Of a stretch of 22,687 nt of DNA, positions 1-7,229 are shown piece after piece. This DNA is from Mageeibacillus sp. UBA5770. GTDB taxonomy: Bacteria; Bacillota_A; Clostridia; Saccharofermentanales; Saccharofermentanaceae. The stretch lies in assembly GCA_002418705.1 (NCBI GenBank), contig DIEQ01000066.1, positions 1-22,687 on the forward strand, in the 5' to 3' direction. Both the position numbers and the translations under genes were made by a program. Position 1 is the first letter of the stretch; the number at the start of each line of letters is the position of its first letter. The notes under the pieces are model-generated. The model was not told the DNA's origin, ran no database searches, and saw nothing but the letters and a program-made list of their open reading frames with translations.

Positions 1-1
1 G

Positions 2-1096
2 AAAGCACCTGAAACAATTACCATGAAAGGTGTTCCGGAAGAGATTGATGATGAATTGGGCGGGCTGACGGCATCTGCTCTCAATACCTTCTATGGCGAA
101 AAAGTTGCGGACACTGACAGTTTCTCTGAAGTGACCGGGATTTTATATCTGAATACGACCATAACACCTGAACCGGATTATAAAGCACTTGTCATATGTC
201 TTTTTATAGCTGCCGTTTTACTTGTTATTTATGTGAGAATTCGAATCCCTCAGAAGCGTTACAGGAAGTATCAGAAAGACACACTTGGCAAGTTCGACAG
301 CAGCGCTCTTTTGCAGGTTGAACGGGAAATCGAACAATCCTCGACAATTTGCCTGAATAACAATAATCTGTATATTACTCCTAACTATCTTGTCAGCAGG
401 CTGCCGTTTCTGGAGATTATCCAGATTCATGAAGTTGTGCATCTTTATGGTCTGTCCGGACCGGCATCAGGCAGAGATCAGGGCGTTGTTGCTGTTACCG
501 GTGACGGTGTAAAGCATGAGATGACATTCATATCTTCACAGAATGCAGATAATAATCTGACAGCACAGATTGTTCAAAAAATGAAAAGTGTTCTGCCGGA
601 TATTAAATATGGCTTTGAAACCGGCTTCTATACAGATAATACGTCTGATTTATATGAGGATTATGCTCCCGATAATAAAAGCGTTGTGTTTCTCGGAATC
701 ATTGGTGCTGTTATAGGAGCCTCGCTTGGCAGTGTTATCTGGATTATCATTGGAAAGATAGGGTTTATTGCCGGTATTGCAGGACTTATCATGGTCATAG
801 CGGCAATGAAAGGCTACAGTATACTTGCCGGTTCCATTGACAGGAAAGGCAGGATTATTTCCATTTGCATTGCTATGGCCATGATATTCGCAGCAAATTA
901 TTCGTCATACGCCATCGAATATTGTATAGCAAACGATTCTTTAAATCCTTCAGGACTAATTGATGCTTATAAGGTGCTGCCGGCATTGATGACAAAGGCA
1001 AATCTGTGGAGTTCTTTTGCGATTGACCTTATTTTAGGCTATGCGCTTTCAATCTGGTCCTGCGTCAGTCTTAACTCCCGAAGAATTTTCGGGTAG
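2..1096 (+). CDS. Membrane protein of unknown function, 5' end outside window
   Basis: The frame is open to the left edge, and the first ATG (position 23) has no ribosome binding site before it, so the true start is probably outside the window. Counting from that ATG, 357 residues are visible. One hydrophobic segment lies at about residues 55-72. A polar domain of about 145 residues follows, and then a hydrophobic C-terminal block at about 220-350 that could hold four helices. The polar region is rich in beta-type residues and has no catalytic motif I recognise. The protein should sit in the cytoplasmic membrane. The HAD phosphatase begins 50 bases downstream, so the two may share a transcript. 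I do not recognise the family. That it is a real gene is likely, from its length and from the continuation of the frame past the edge. Confidence 0.75.
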   Translation, partial: KAPETITMKGVPEEIDDELGGLTASALNTFYGEKVADTDSFSEVTGILYLNTTITPEPDYKALVICLFIAAVLLVIYVRIRIPQKRYRKYQKDTLGKFDSSALLQVEREIEQSSTICLNNNNLYITPNYLVSRLPFLEIIQIHEVVHLYGLSGPASGRDQGVVAVTGDGVKHEMTFISSQNADNNLTAQIVQKMKSVLPDIKYGFETGFYTDNTSDLYEDYAPDNKSVVFLGIIGAVIGASLGSVIWIIIGKIGFIAGIAGLIMVIAAMKGYSILAGSIDRKGRIISICIAMAMIFAANYSSYAIEYCIANDSLNPSGLIDAYKVLPALMTKANLWSSFAIDLILGYALSIWSCVSLNSRRIFG

Positions 1097-1097
1097 A

Positions 1098-1128
1098 ATG
1101 ATTGAATACGCGATACGTTATCAATCAT
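1098..1128. promoter_or_regulatory. 31-bp imperfect dyad before the HAD phosphatase gene
   Basis: ATGATTGA at 1098-1105 is the exact reverse complement of TCAATCAT at 1121-1128. ACG (1108-1110) and CGT (1116-1118) pair inside it, so 11 of 15 possible pairs match around a centre at 1113. It ends two bases before the AAAGGAG ribosome binding site of the next gene. It could be an operator or an RNA hairpin next to the translation start. No regulator is identified. Confidence 0.35.
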
Positions 1129-1146
1129 GCAAAGGAGTGTCTCAAC

Positions 1147-1878
1147 ATGAAAAGAATTGCAGCTTTTTTCGATGTGGACGGGACGATTTCCCGTGAAGGC
1201 CTAATAGGCGAGATGTTCCGGAAAATGATCAAGTATGAACTGATTGACGCCACGAAATGGGAAGCCGAAGTGAAGCCTGCTTTTTCAAAATGGAACAGGC
1301 GTATTGGCGATTACGATAATTACCTGCTGAAAATGGTCGATATCTACACGGATACAGTGAAAAACACAGAAAGCTATCTTATTGAGCATATTGCCCGCAA
1401 GGTGATTGAGCAAAACGGAGAACGGGTCTACACATACTCCCGAGATAAGATTAAGTGGCATAAGGAGCAGGGTCACCTGGTCATTGCAATCTCCGGTTCG
1501 CCCGTTGAGCTCGTGCGTGAAATGGCAGACAAATACGGTATGGATGATTACAAGGGCACAGTATATGAAGTTGGCAGCAATGGTATTTTTAACGGGATCA
1601 TCCGGCCTATGTGGGATGCGGAGAATAAGCGCACGGCTGTTAATGAAATGGCTCAAAAGCATAATATCGACCTTTCCGAAAGCTATGCATACGGTGATAC
1701 GACAGGTGATTTTTCGATGCTGAAGATGGTTGGACGCCCCTTTGCCATTAATCCGACCAAGGAACTGATTGCCAGGATTCTTCAGGATCAGCAGCTGAAA
1801 GATAAAATCTCAGTGATTGTTGAGCGTAAGGATGTGACCTACAAAATCGGGATTGATACATTGAACCTGGTGGACTGA
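1147..1878 (+). CDS. HAD-superfamily IB phosphatase (SerB-like)
   Basis: A 243-residue soluble phosphatase of the haloacid dehalogenase superfamily, subclass IB (the phosphoserine phosphatase-like group). Motif I is FFDVDGT with nucleophile D9 and acid/base D11. Motif II is AISGSP with S116. Motif IV is YGDTTGDF with D184 and D188, the Mg2+ ligands. The helical insertion between motifs I and II fits a C1-cap. These enzymes form an aspartyl-phosphate and hydrolyse small phosphomonoesters, but the substrate cannot be read from sequence. The start at 1147 is chosen because AAAGGAG lies at 1131-1137. The longer frame back to 1102 has no such site and would run through the dyad at 1098-1128. The neighbours give no clear pathway. 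Confidence 0.85.
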   Translation: MKRIAAFFDVDGTISREGLIGEMFRKMIKYELIDATKWEAEVKPAFSKWNRRIGDYDNYLLKMVDIYTDTVKNTESYLIEHIARKVIEQNGERVYTYSRDKIKWHKEQGHLVIAISGSPVELVREMADKYGMDDYKGTVYEVGSNGIFNGIIRPMWDAENKRTAVNEMAQKHNIDLSESYAYGDTTGDFSMLKMVGRPFAINPTKELIARILQDQQLKDKISVIVERKDVTYKIGIDTLNLVD

Positions 1879-1921
1879 ATATTAAATTCAGGTCCGTTAT
1901 CAGGCGCAATGTGATAATCAT

Positions 1922-1949
1922 CTGATAAGAACCTCTTCTATGTTACAAT
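1922..1949 (+). promoter_or_regulatory. Extended -10 promoter for hflKC
   Basis: TG-T-TACAAT at 1941-1949 is a good extended -10 element, with a weak -35 (CTGATA, 1922-1927) 16 bases upstream. The predicted start of transcription is near 1956, about 20 bases before the GTG start of hflK. The -10 element overlaps an in-frame ATG at 1940, which is a further reason to reject that ATG as the start codon. Confidence 0.5.
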
Positions 1950-1965
1950 TAGAAAAAAGAAGAGG
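1932..1965 (+). promoter_or_regulatory. Inverted repeat covering the hflK ribosome binding site
   Basis: CCTCTTCT (1932-1939) is the exact reverse complement of AGAAGAGG (1958-1965), which contains part of the hflK ribosome binding site (1961-1968). An mRNA that reads through from the HAD gene could fold so that this site is hidden. An mRNA starting near 1956 would lack the left arm. The repeat also brackets the -10 element, so a DNA operator is the alternative. Confidence 0.35.
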
Positions 1966-1975
1966 GGGTCGTGCA

Positions 1976-2965
1976 GTGAGTGAACATATAGACATTACAA
2001 AACTCCGCATGCCAAAATCAACATCCGGGATGATCAAAAAAATAATTCTGGGCATCATTGTTGTTGCGTTTTTGGCTGTGGGATCGACGATGTTCTACGT
2101 CGTGGAAGAACAGGAACATGTTGCTATCCTGACGTTTGGCAAATTTTCCGAAGAAAAGGTTGATGCAGGCCTGTATTTTAAAGCACCGTATCCGTTCCAG
2201 AAAATCATTAAGGTGCCCGCCAAACTGACACAGAAAATAGAGGTCGGATTCCGCACGCTTGCCGATGGTTCGCTGCAGATTATCGAAGAAGAAGCCCTGA
2301 TGATCACAGGCGACGAGAATATCGTCCACGCAGACGCAATTGTTGAATGGCGTATCGGAAATGTGAAGGATTATCTGTACAATATTTCTGACGGTGAAGC
2401 GTTCTTGCGCAATGAGACGATTGCATCGATCCGCAGCGTTATCGGATCGACGAATCTTGATTTTGCCATCACAGATGGTAAGACGGAGATAGAGGCGAGG
2501 GTAACCGAGCAGCTGCTTGAACTGCAGGAAAAATATAATACCGGCATTCACATTATCGCACTTCGTTTCCAGGATATTGAACCTCCGAGCGGCGAAGTCC
2601 AACAGGCTTTCCGGGATGTTACCAATGCCCGTGAAGAGCAAAACACCAAGGTCAATATTGCAAAAGCATATGAGAATGAGCGGATTCCTGTCGCACGCGG
2701 TGAAGCCCAGGCGATGATTGAAGCAGCTGAAGCTGACAAAGAAAGCCGAATCCTCTCTGCCACCGGTGATGTTGCGCAGTTCAATGCAATATATGCCGAA
2801 TATCAAAAAAACAAAGAGACAACGGAATTCCGACTGATCATGGAGACACTCGAGTTGATATACCCGCATTCCAAGATCATTATCACCGGTGAAAACGGTG
2901 AAGTTGTCCAGTATCTGCCGCTCAATGAGTTGATGAGCAGTTCGCAGGGAGGTGCCGCACAATGA
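1976..2965 (+). CDS. hflK: HflK, SPFH/band-7 modulator of FtsH
   Basis: A 329-residue membrane-anchored SPFH (band 7) protein. With HflC it forms a large membrane assembly that surrounds and modulates the FtsH protease in bacteria where it has been studied. A short N-terminal tail is followed by one transmembrane helix (about residues 21-41), then the band-7 region starting at EEQEHVAILTFGK, and an alanine- and glutamate-rich coiled region containing EAQAMIEAAEADKESR. The C-terminus GGAAQ overlaps the start of hflC by four bases (ATGA). The start is the GTG at 1976, seven bases after AGAGGGGG. The in-frame ATG at 1940 lies in the promoter. The order hflK then hflC and the sizes are typical. 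Confidence 0.88.
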   Translation: MSEHIDITKLRMPKSTSGMIKKIILGIIVVAFLAVGSTMFYVVEEQEHVAILTFGKFSEEKVDAGLYFKAPYPFQKIIKVPAKLTQKIEVGFRTLADGSLQIIEEEALMITGDENIVHADAIVEWRIGNVKDYLYNISDGEAFLRNETIASIRSVIGSTNLDFAITDGKTEIEARVTEQLLELQEKYNTGIHIIALRFQDIEPPSGEVQQAFRDVTNAREEQNTKVNIAKAYENERIPVARGEAQAMIEAAEADKESRILSATGDVAQFNAIYAEYQKNKETTEFRLIMETLELIYPHSKIIITGENGEVVQYLPLNELMSSSQGGAAQ

Positions 2966-3861
2966 AAAAAGGAATAAATAAGCTGGCTGTCGCCGGCGGT
3001 TTCCTCGTCGTGATTGCAATTGTACTTGTGAACTCACTTTTTATCGTGAATGAAGCTGAATTCAGAGTGGTTCTGCGGTTCGGACAGGCTGTGAGAATAT
3101 ATGACCAGCCCGGTCTCAAGATCAAGATACCATTTGTTGAGACAACTTCTACACTTCCCAAATATCAGATGATCTACGACAGTGCTGCAACGCCAATTTT
3201 AACTCTTGACCAGAAGCCGATTATTGTCGATAACTTTACGGTGTGGAGAATTACGGATGCACAGCAGTTTATCCGTACGATCCAGACCCTCAACTCTGCT
3301 GAGCAGAGACTTGATGCGGCTGTATACAATGCTGTCCGAAGAAGCCTTTCCGCAACAGATTACGGTGAGATCATCAGCGAAGAAACCTCCAGGGGCAACC
3401 TGAATGATGAAATCCTCAAAGAAGTATCCAAGGCAATGGCAGAAGGCAGTACCGGAATCACAATTGTTGATGTCCGTATCAAGAGAACCGATCTTCCGGA
3501 GGAGAACAAGGCAAGCGTATACAGCCGCATGATCTCCGATCGTAATTCCATTGCAGCCAGCTATCTTTCCGAGGGTGATGAGGAAGCAAAAAGAATCACT
3601 TCCGCAGCGGACCGTGTTGCTGACATCCTTATTGCAGAAGCCGATGCACAGGCCAAACAGATCCTGTCAGAAGGCGAACAGGAAGCTGCCCGGATTTATA
3701 ACGAAGCCTACAGCGCGGATCCGGAATTCTATAAGCTCTACCGTACGTTGGAAAGCTACAAAATTTCTTTCCAGGGGCAGCCGGTCATCATGCTGCCGAT
3801 CGATTCGCCTTACGCTAAGCTGCTCTTAGGCCAGCAGCCGGAACAGGAAGCGGCCCCGTAA
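2962..3861 (+). CDS. hflC: HflC, SPFH/band-7 modulator of FtsH
   Basis: A 299-residue partner of HflK. An N-terminal transmembrane helix (about residues 7-27) is followed by the band-7 domain beginning NEAEFRVVLRFGQAVR. A helical coiled region follows, with the sequence EADAQAKQILSEGEQEAARIYNEAY and then DPEFYKLYRTLESYK, which is typical of HflC. The end is proline-, glutamine- and alanine-rich. The ATG at 2962 overlaps the hflK stop and has AGGGAGGTG at 2946-2954, so the two are translationally coupled and made in similar amounts. No ftsH gene is visible in this window, so its interaction with FtsH is inferred from family knowledge only. Confidence 0.88.
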   Translation: MKKGINKLAVAGGFLVVIAIVLVNSLFIVNEAEFRVVLRFGQAVRIYDQPGLKIKIPFVETTSTLPKYQMIYDSAATPILTLDQKPIIVDNFTVWRITDAQQFIRTIQTLNSAEQRLDAAVYNAVRRSLSATDYGEIISEETSRGNLNDEILKEVSKAMAEGSTGITIVDVRIKRTDLPEENKASVYSRMISDRNSIAASYLSEGDEEAKRITSAADRVADILIAEADAQAKQILSEGEQEAARIYNEAYSADPEFYKLYRTLESYKISFQGQPVIMLPIDSPYAKLLLGQQPEQEAAP

Positions 3862-3921
3862 TTTTTGCGGACTGCGGTTTGTCGAATCAGCGGAAATATT
3901 CACCTACTGAAAGGCGATACA

Positions 3922-4227
3922 ATGAGAAAGTCATGCGAAGATATATCCCACCTGATTGTTGTCGGGAAAACATACCCCCGCCAGTTACCTGATTCACTGC
4001 ATAAATGGCATGTGTATCTGCTGGACAAGGGTCACTGCATTCTTTGCGTCCGCCGCGAAGACTTGAATCTCGCCCGAAAAGAAGGTATGGATAATTATGA
4101 AATACCGATCCCGGTAAAGACCGTTCTTCGTCTGGGTTACCGCATCAACGACAATTATGTTATAGTGTCAGGTACCAATTTTAATGATGACGGCCTTATC
4201 ATACCGGAAGAAGAGGAAGAATTCTGA
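3922..4227 (+). CDS. Conserved-looking unknown protein, 101 residues
   Basis: A small soluble protein with no signal peptide or membrane segment. The start at 3922 follows GAAAGGCGA (3909-3917). An alternative TTG at 3865, four bases after hflC, has no good ribosome binding site. Visible features are a central HCILC segment (a CxxC pair plus histidine), a lysine- and arginine-rich middle and a strongly acidic tail EEEEEF. It is the last gene before the terminator at 4253-4286, so it probably belongs to the hflKC transcript. I do not recognise the family and assign no function. The acidic tail and CxxC suggest a small binding protein, but this is only a guess. Confidence 0.6.
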   Translation: MRKSCEDISHLIVVGKTYPRQLPDSLHKWHVYLLDKGHCILCVRREDLNLARKEGMDNYEIPIPVKTVLRLGYRINDNYVIVSGTNFNDDGLIIPEEEEEF

Positions 4228-4245
4228 TCGGCAGCCCTTGAATAT

Positions 4246-5025
4246 TTATGCGATGGGAACCACGCCTTTGGGCTGGTTCCCATTTTCTATCCATGCTTTT
4301 GCAATTTCATTGAACAGGATTGGGTCTGCGAGGGATACTCCGTGTCCGATACCCGGAACAAGATAACCTTTACAGGAAGGATTGTTTTTCAGCATATCGC
4401 GCGCTGACTTGAGCATGACGCCCTTTTCCCTGGCTCCGACAAGAACCATGATTTTTACGCGGGCATTCTGAAAGCTTTCCGGCAGGGAATACGACATATT
4501 GGAATCGATGACCCGGATCAAATCCGGAAGGGCCGTCTTCTTTGAGTCGGCAAAATATGATTCAAAATATTCGTCGTCAATATAGAGCTGTCTGGCCTGC
4601 AGGCGCGCAAAACTCTTGTTTTGGATGAGCCCATAACTCATTTTGAAGACTGGACGGATCATTTTTCGAGTCAATGGCATGGGACGTACAAGTGCGCTGT
4701 TGATGATGGCACACGAGACTATGTCCGGTCGTGTACTTAGAATTTCAACCAGAATCTGAGCACCGAGCGAGAGACCGATGATGATTACTTTTTTATCAGG
4801 CGCCTTGGTTTCTGCCAGTTCGACGACTTTTCGGGCGCTTTCCTGTATGGAGATAAAATGTTCTTCTGAACTCCTGCCGTGGCTTTCCAGGTCGGGTACC
4901 AGCACGCGATAATTCGCGAAAAAATCGACTTGCTTATCCCACATCCATCCGCTCACACCGCCGCCGTGCAGAAAGAGAATGACCTGTCCATCGGGATTGC
5001 CGGTTTCCTTACAATAAAGTGCCAT
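4246..5025 (-). CDS. Alpha/beta-hydrolase fold enzyme
   Basis: A 259-residue cytoplasmic alpha/beta hydrolase. The oxyanion-hole motif HGGG is at residues 20-23, the nucleophile elbow GLSLG at 84-88 (S86), and the catalytic histidine is H228 in GIGHG. The strand VKIMVLVGAREKG before it is where the acid residue is expected, but the usual GxxD is GARE here, so the acid is uncertain. The substrate (ester, lactone or other) cannot be named. The gene starts 11 bases after the tetR stop with AAGGAG in between, so it is co-transcribed with tetR and probably is the regulated activity, perhaps detoxifying the TetR ligand. The 3' end carries the plus-strand terminator hairpin. Confidence 0.85.
   Translation of the reverse strand: MALYCKETGNPDGQVILFLHGGGVSGWMWDKQVDFFANYRVLVPDLESHGRSSEEHFISIQESARKVVELAETKAPDKKVIIIGLSLGAQILVEILSTRPDIVSCAIINSALVRPMPLTRKMIRPVFKMSYGLIQNKSFARLQARQLYIDDEYFESYFADSKKTALPDLIRVIDSNMSYSLPESFQNARVKIMVLVGAREKGVMLKSARDMLKNNPSCKGYLVPGIGHGVSLADPILFNEIAKAWIENGNQPKGVVPIA
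4253..4286 (+). terminator. Hairpin terminator of the hflKC transcript, inside the convergent gene
   Basis: ATGGGAACCA (4253-4262) pairs exactly with TGGTTCCCAT (4274-4283). GCC (4264-4266) and GGC (4271-4273) extend the stem past a bulged C, and TTTT follows at 4283-4286. On the plus strand this is a good intrinsic terminator 25 bases after the 101-residue gene. It lies wholly within the last codons of the minus-strand hydrolase gene. Confidence 0.7.
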
Positions 5026-5036
5026 TTTGAACTCCT

Positions 5037-5681
5037 TTACCCCTTTGCCGTGATCCCGTTTTTGATGAGATCAATCATATCGGTGATGATTTTTTCGTTT
5101 TCTGCAAATTCAGTATCTACAATATCCTTGCCGCTGCTGACGGCCAGATCAAGCATATGGGACTTGAAAGCAGCTGAAATGCCATTAATAAATATGACAA
5201 GAAGGCTGGTACTAATGTCTTTTCTGATCAGGCCCTTCGACTTATTGTCCTCGATGATTTTCGCGAACAAGTCCTCCGATGACGCCGTTATGATGTTTAG
5301 AAGCTCGTTCTTACTGGTCGAATCAGCTTCAAAGCGTACACTGCGCAGAAGCAGGAACACATCGCGCTCCTTTTCCAGCAATGGCCATGCGGCCTGAAAT
5401 CCCTTGTACATGAAATCGAATATATTCTCCTGACGGAGGTCATCAAACACATACTGGATTCCACTCATGGATATCTCAAGAGCCTGTTTTACTGTAAATA
5501 TGTATAAATCGCGCTTATCGTCAAAATATTGATACATGCTGCCTTTAGCCACATTACTGTTTGAGGCGATCTCTCCGATATTTCCTTTGTCATATCCCTT
5601 CCTGGCAAATTCCGTAATGGAGTCGCGTATAATTTTCTCCTGCTTATCTGCGGGTAAATTGAAAAACGTGCTTTTGGGCAT
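5037..5681 (-). CDS. TetR/AcrR-family transcriptional repressor
   Basis: A 214-residue regulator. The N-terminal helix-turn-helix domain spans about residues 12-62, with the family signature EFARKGYDKGNIGEIA followed by GSMYQYFDDKRDLY, the recognition helix and the start of helix 4. The rest is the all-helical ligand and dimer domain, too variable to predict a ligand. GGAGG sits five bases before the ATG. The gene is read from a strong promoter at 5745-5773 whose start point is covered by two dyads (5714-5746), so it very likely represses itself and the following hydrolase. It is divergent from the isoprenoid-synthase-like gene, whose own promoter begins about 75 bases further away. Confidence 0.9.
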   Translation of the reverse strand: MPKSTFFNLPADKQEKIIRDSITEFARKGYDKGNIGEIASNSNVAKGSMYQYFDDKRDLYIFTVKQALEISMSGIQYVFDDLRQENIFDFMYKGFQAAWPLLEKERDVFLLLRSVRFEADSTSKNELLNIITASSEDLFAKIIEDNKSKGLIRKDISTSLLVIFINGISAAFKSHMLDLAVSSGKDIVDTEFAENEKIITDMIDLIKNGITAKG

Positions 5682-5713
5682 AAGAACCTCCGTATAAATC
5701 TTCAGGCAAAATG

Positions 5714-5746
5714 TGACTGGTAGGTCATATGACTATCTGGTCATAT
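5714..5746. promoter_or_regulatory. Two overlapping TetR operator dyads
   Basis: Two dyads share the pattern TGAC-N6-GTCA: 5714-5727 and, extended to ATATGAC-N6-GTCATAT, 5727-5746. Their centres are 16 bases apart and the shared middle GTCATATGAC (5724-5733) is itself a palindrome. They start at the -10 element of the tetR promoter and cover the expected transcription start, the usual place for TetR autorepression. Confidence 0.75.
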
Positions 5747-5773
5747 TGTATTTCCCGCCGGATCGATTGTCAA
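5745..5773 (-). promoter_or_regulatory. Strong SigA-type promoter of tetR and the hydrolase
   Basis: Read on the minus strand: TTGACA (5768-5773), 17 bases, TACAAT (5745-5750). The -35 is consensus, the -10 has one mismatch and the spacing is optimal. The predicted start is near 5738, about 57 bases before the tetR ATG, within the operator dyads. Confidence 0.8.
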
Positions 5774-5820
5774 CCGTTGAACTGGTTTGGGATGTGGTTT
5801 TTTCGCTGATTCTCTTTAAA

Positions 5821-5849
5821 TTGAAGGTTATTGCCGCATATGTTAATAT
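5821..5849 (+). promoter_or_regulatory. Promoter of the isoprenoid-synthase-like gene and the genes after it
   Basis: TTGAAG (5821-5826), 17 bases, then TAATAT (5844-5849) preceded by TG at 5841-5842, so it is an extended -10 promoter. The predicted start is near 5856, giving a leader of about 60 bases. The leader holds a 14-base imperfect dyad at 5869-5882 (GTCTGTTAACGGAC) that may be an operator or a small RNA hairpin. Confidence 0.5.
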
Positions 5850-5914
5850 TCAATAAAAAGAATCGCCGGTCTGTTAACGGACATATCATACTGTAAAGGT
5901 CAGGTGTAAAGGTC

Positions 5915-7162
5915 ATGCGGTTGGATAAGAATTCGGTCAGGGAAATCTGTATGGACAGAATCAGGCGCGAGTGGCTGTCGGCTCCGGACACATTCCCCGA
6001 TTTTCTGATGGAAATTCCCGCAGCTGCCAAGTCTCAAAATGAGCTTTACATCAAAAATATATCCGATGTTTTTCAGAAGCAGATTAAGAGGTTTCCCGTA
6101 CACAGGGAACGAAGGGCAAAGTGGTCTCAGAGGACACTTTGCATGCTGACGGATGTGCTTTGCGAAGAGACGATTATCGGTGTGCATCATTCAATGGATA
6201 AGAAGAGGATAGCTGCTTTTCTGGAGGAACTCAGAATATTCCTTCGGCATGTCAGGGAATTCGCACCGGAGCTGCCGCTCGAAGGCATCGGACAGGCGAT
6301 TAGAAATTATGTTGTTTATGCGATGTTCAATGAAATTCATAGGGTGGAGACAGGATTCAGTACGGCGTGTTTCGGATACAGTATGCTGTACCCTTTCACA
6401 GATAATTATATTGACAGCCTTAATCACACTTTTGATGAGAAGCGTGAATACAACCGGATTATCCGGGATACAATTGAGGGAAGGGACGCCGGGCCGAAGA
6501 CACCCCATCAGATGAAAACCTGTCTGCTGCTGCAGATGATTGAAGCAGCATATCCGAGGGATCGTGATATTTCTGTGTACCGGCTGCTGCTTATGATGCT
6601 TGAGGCACAGGAGGAAAGCCTTCGTCAGCAGGACACCGCTTCCCCGTTATCGGCAGATGAGAGACTGGATATTTCACTATACAAGGGCGGAGTATCCGTA
6701 CTGATCGACCGGTACTTTGTACCGCGCGAAATGACACAGGAGGAACTTGTGTTTTATTTTGGATTCGGCTTTTTCCTGCAGCTCGCTGATGACCTTCAGG
6801 ATATTGAGGATGACAGCGTCGGGGGCAGCCAGACACTTTTCACGGTTGAGCTGAATAGCGTGAAGGCGGAGAAAATCGTGAACAAACTGCTGCAATTCGT
6901 GCATAAGCTTCTCAGAGAATATAAGGCGGAAAATGACGTTTTCAAAGAATTTGTACTGTCGAACTGCAATCAGCTGATCTATTCATCGCTGCTCCGAAGC
7001 AGGGCGTTCTTCTCAAGGGAGTATCTGGAGCGGATAGAGAAATATTTTCCGGTGACTTTCGCTGCCTATGAGAACATGAACCGTATGGATCCGGAGGAAA
7101 TTGACGGCAGGATACGGGACAAATACATGATAATAATGGATGAGATGATTCTTGAAGTTTGA
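5915..7162 (+). CDS. Class I isoprenoid-synthase-like protein
   Basis: A 415-residue soluble, mostly helical protein. The pair of aspartate motifs is that of class I trans-isoprenoid synthases: TDNYID at residues 162-167, a variant of the first DDxxD motif, and LADDLQDIEDD with D292, D293 and D296 as the second. The lysine- and glycine-containing KGGVSVLIDRY segment lies between them. Such motifs bind three Mg2+ and the diphosphate of an allylic substrate. The family usually makes or cyclises prenyl diphosphates, but this protein is longer than typical polyprenyl synthases (about 300 residues), with an N-terminal extension of about 150. The product is unknown. The start at 5915 has a poorly spaced AAAGG; an ATG at 5951 after AGGGA is an alternative. 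First gene of a probable six-gene transcript. Confidence 0.7.
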   Translation: MRLDKNSVREICMDRIRREWLSAPDTFPDFLMEIPAAAKSQNELYIKNISDVFQKQIKRFPVHRERRAKWSQRTLCMLTDVLCEETIIGVHHSMDKKRIAAFLEELRIFLRHVREFAPELPLEGIGQAIRNYVVYAMFNEIHRVETGFSTACFGYSMLYPFTDNYIDSLNHTFDEKREYNRIIRDTIEGRDAGPKTPHQMKTCLLLQMIEAAYPRDRDISVYRLLLMMLEAQEESLRQQDTASPLSADERLDISLYKGGVSVLIDRYFVPREMTQEELVFYFGFGFFLQLADDLQDIEDDSVGGSQTLFTVELNSVKAEKIVNKLLQFVHKLLREYKAENDVFKEFVLSNCNQLIYSSLLRSRAFFSREYLERIEKYFPVTFAAYENMNRMDPEEIDGRIRDKYMIIMDEMILEV

Positions 7163-7179
7163 TTGCGATCACATATTAT
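7152..7179 (+). promoter_or_regulatory. Possible internal promoter before the DUF1858 gene
   Basis: TTGAAG (7152-7157), 16 bases, TATTAT (7174-7179). The -35 lies in the last codons of the isoprenoid-synthase-like gene. If active it would allow the DUF1858 and DUF438 genes to be expressed apart from the first gene, about 45 bases before the ATG at 7230. Short motifs like this arise by chance, so confidence is low. Confidence 0.35.
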
Positions 7180-7229
7180 CCCCGTGAAATAAGTAATACT
7201 TGTCATATAGGCATGGAAGGAGTATTACC

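Noticed and set aside
1077..1093. Hairpin CCCGAA-TTCGGG at the end of the first gene
   Set aside because: Six-base stem with no T run after it; it overlaps the stop codon region and is too weak to be called a terminator.
2018..3037. A 339-codon open frame on the minus strand across hflK and hflC
   Set aside because: It lies antisense to two clearly recognised genes, has no ribosome binding site of its own and a composition unlike a normal protein; it is a by-product of their codon use.
7202..7208. TGTCATA before the DUF1858 gene, resembling half of the TetR operator
   Set aside because: Only a half-site, without the partner TGAC at the right distance; chance is likely.
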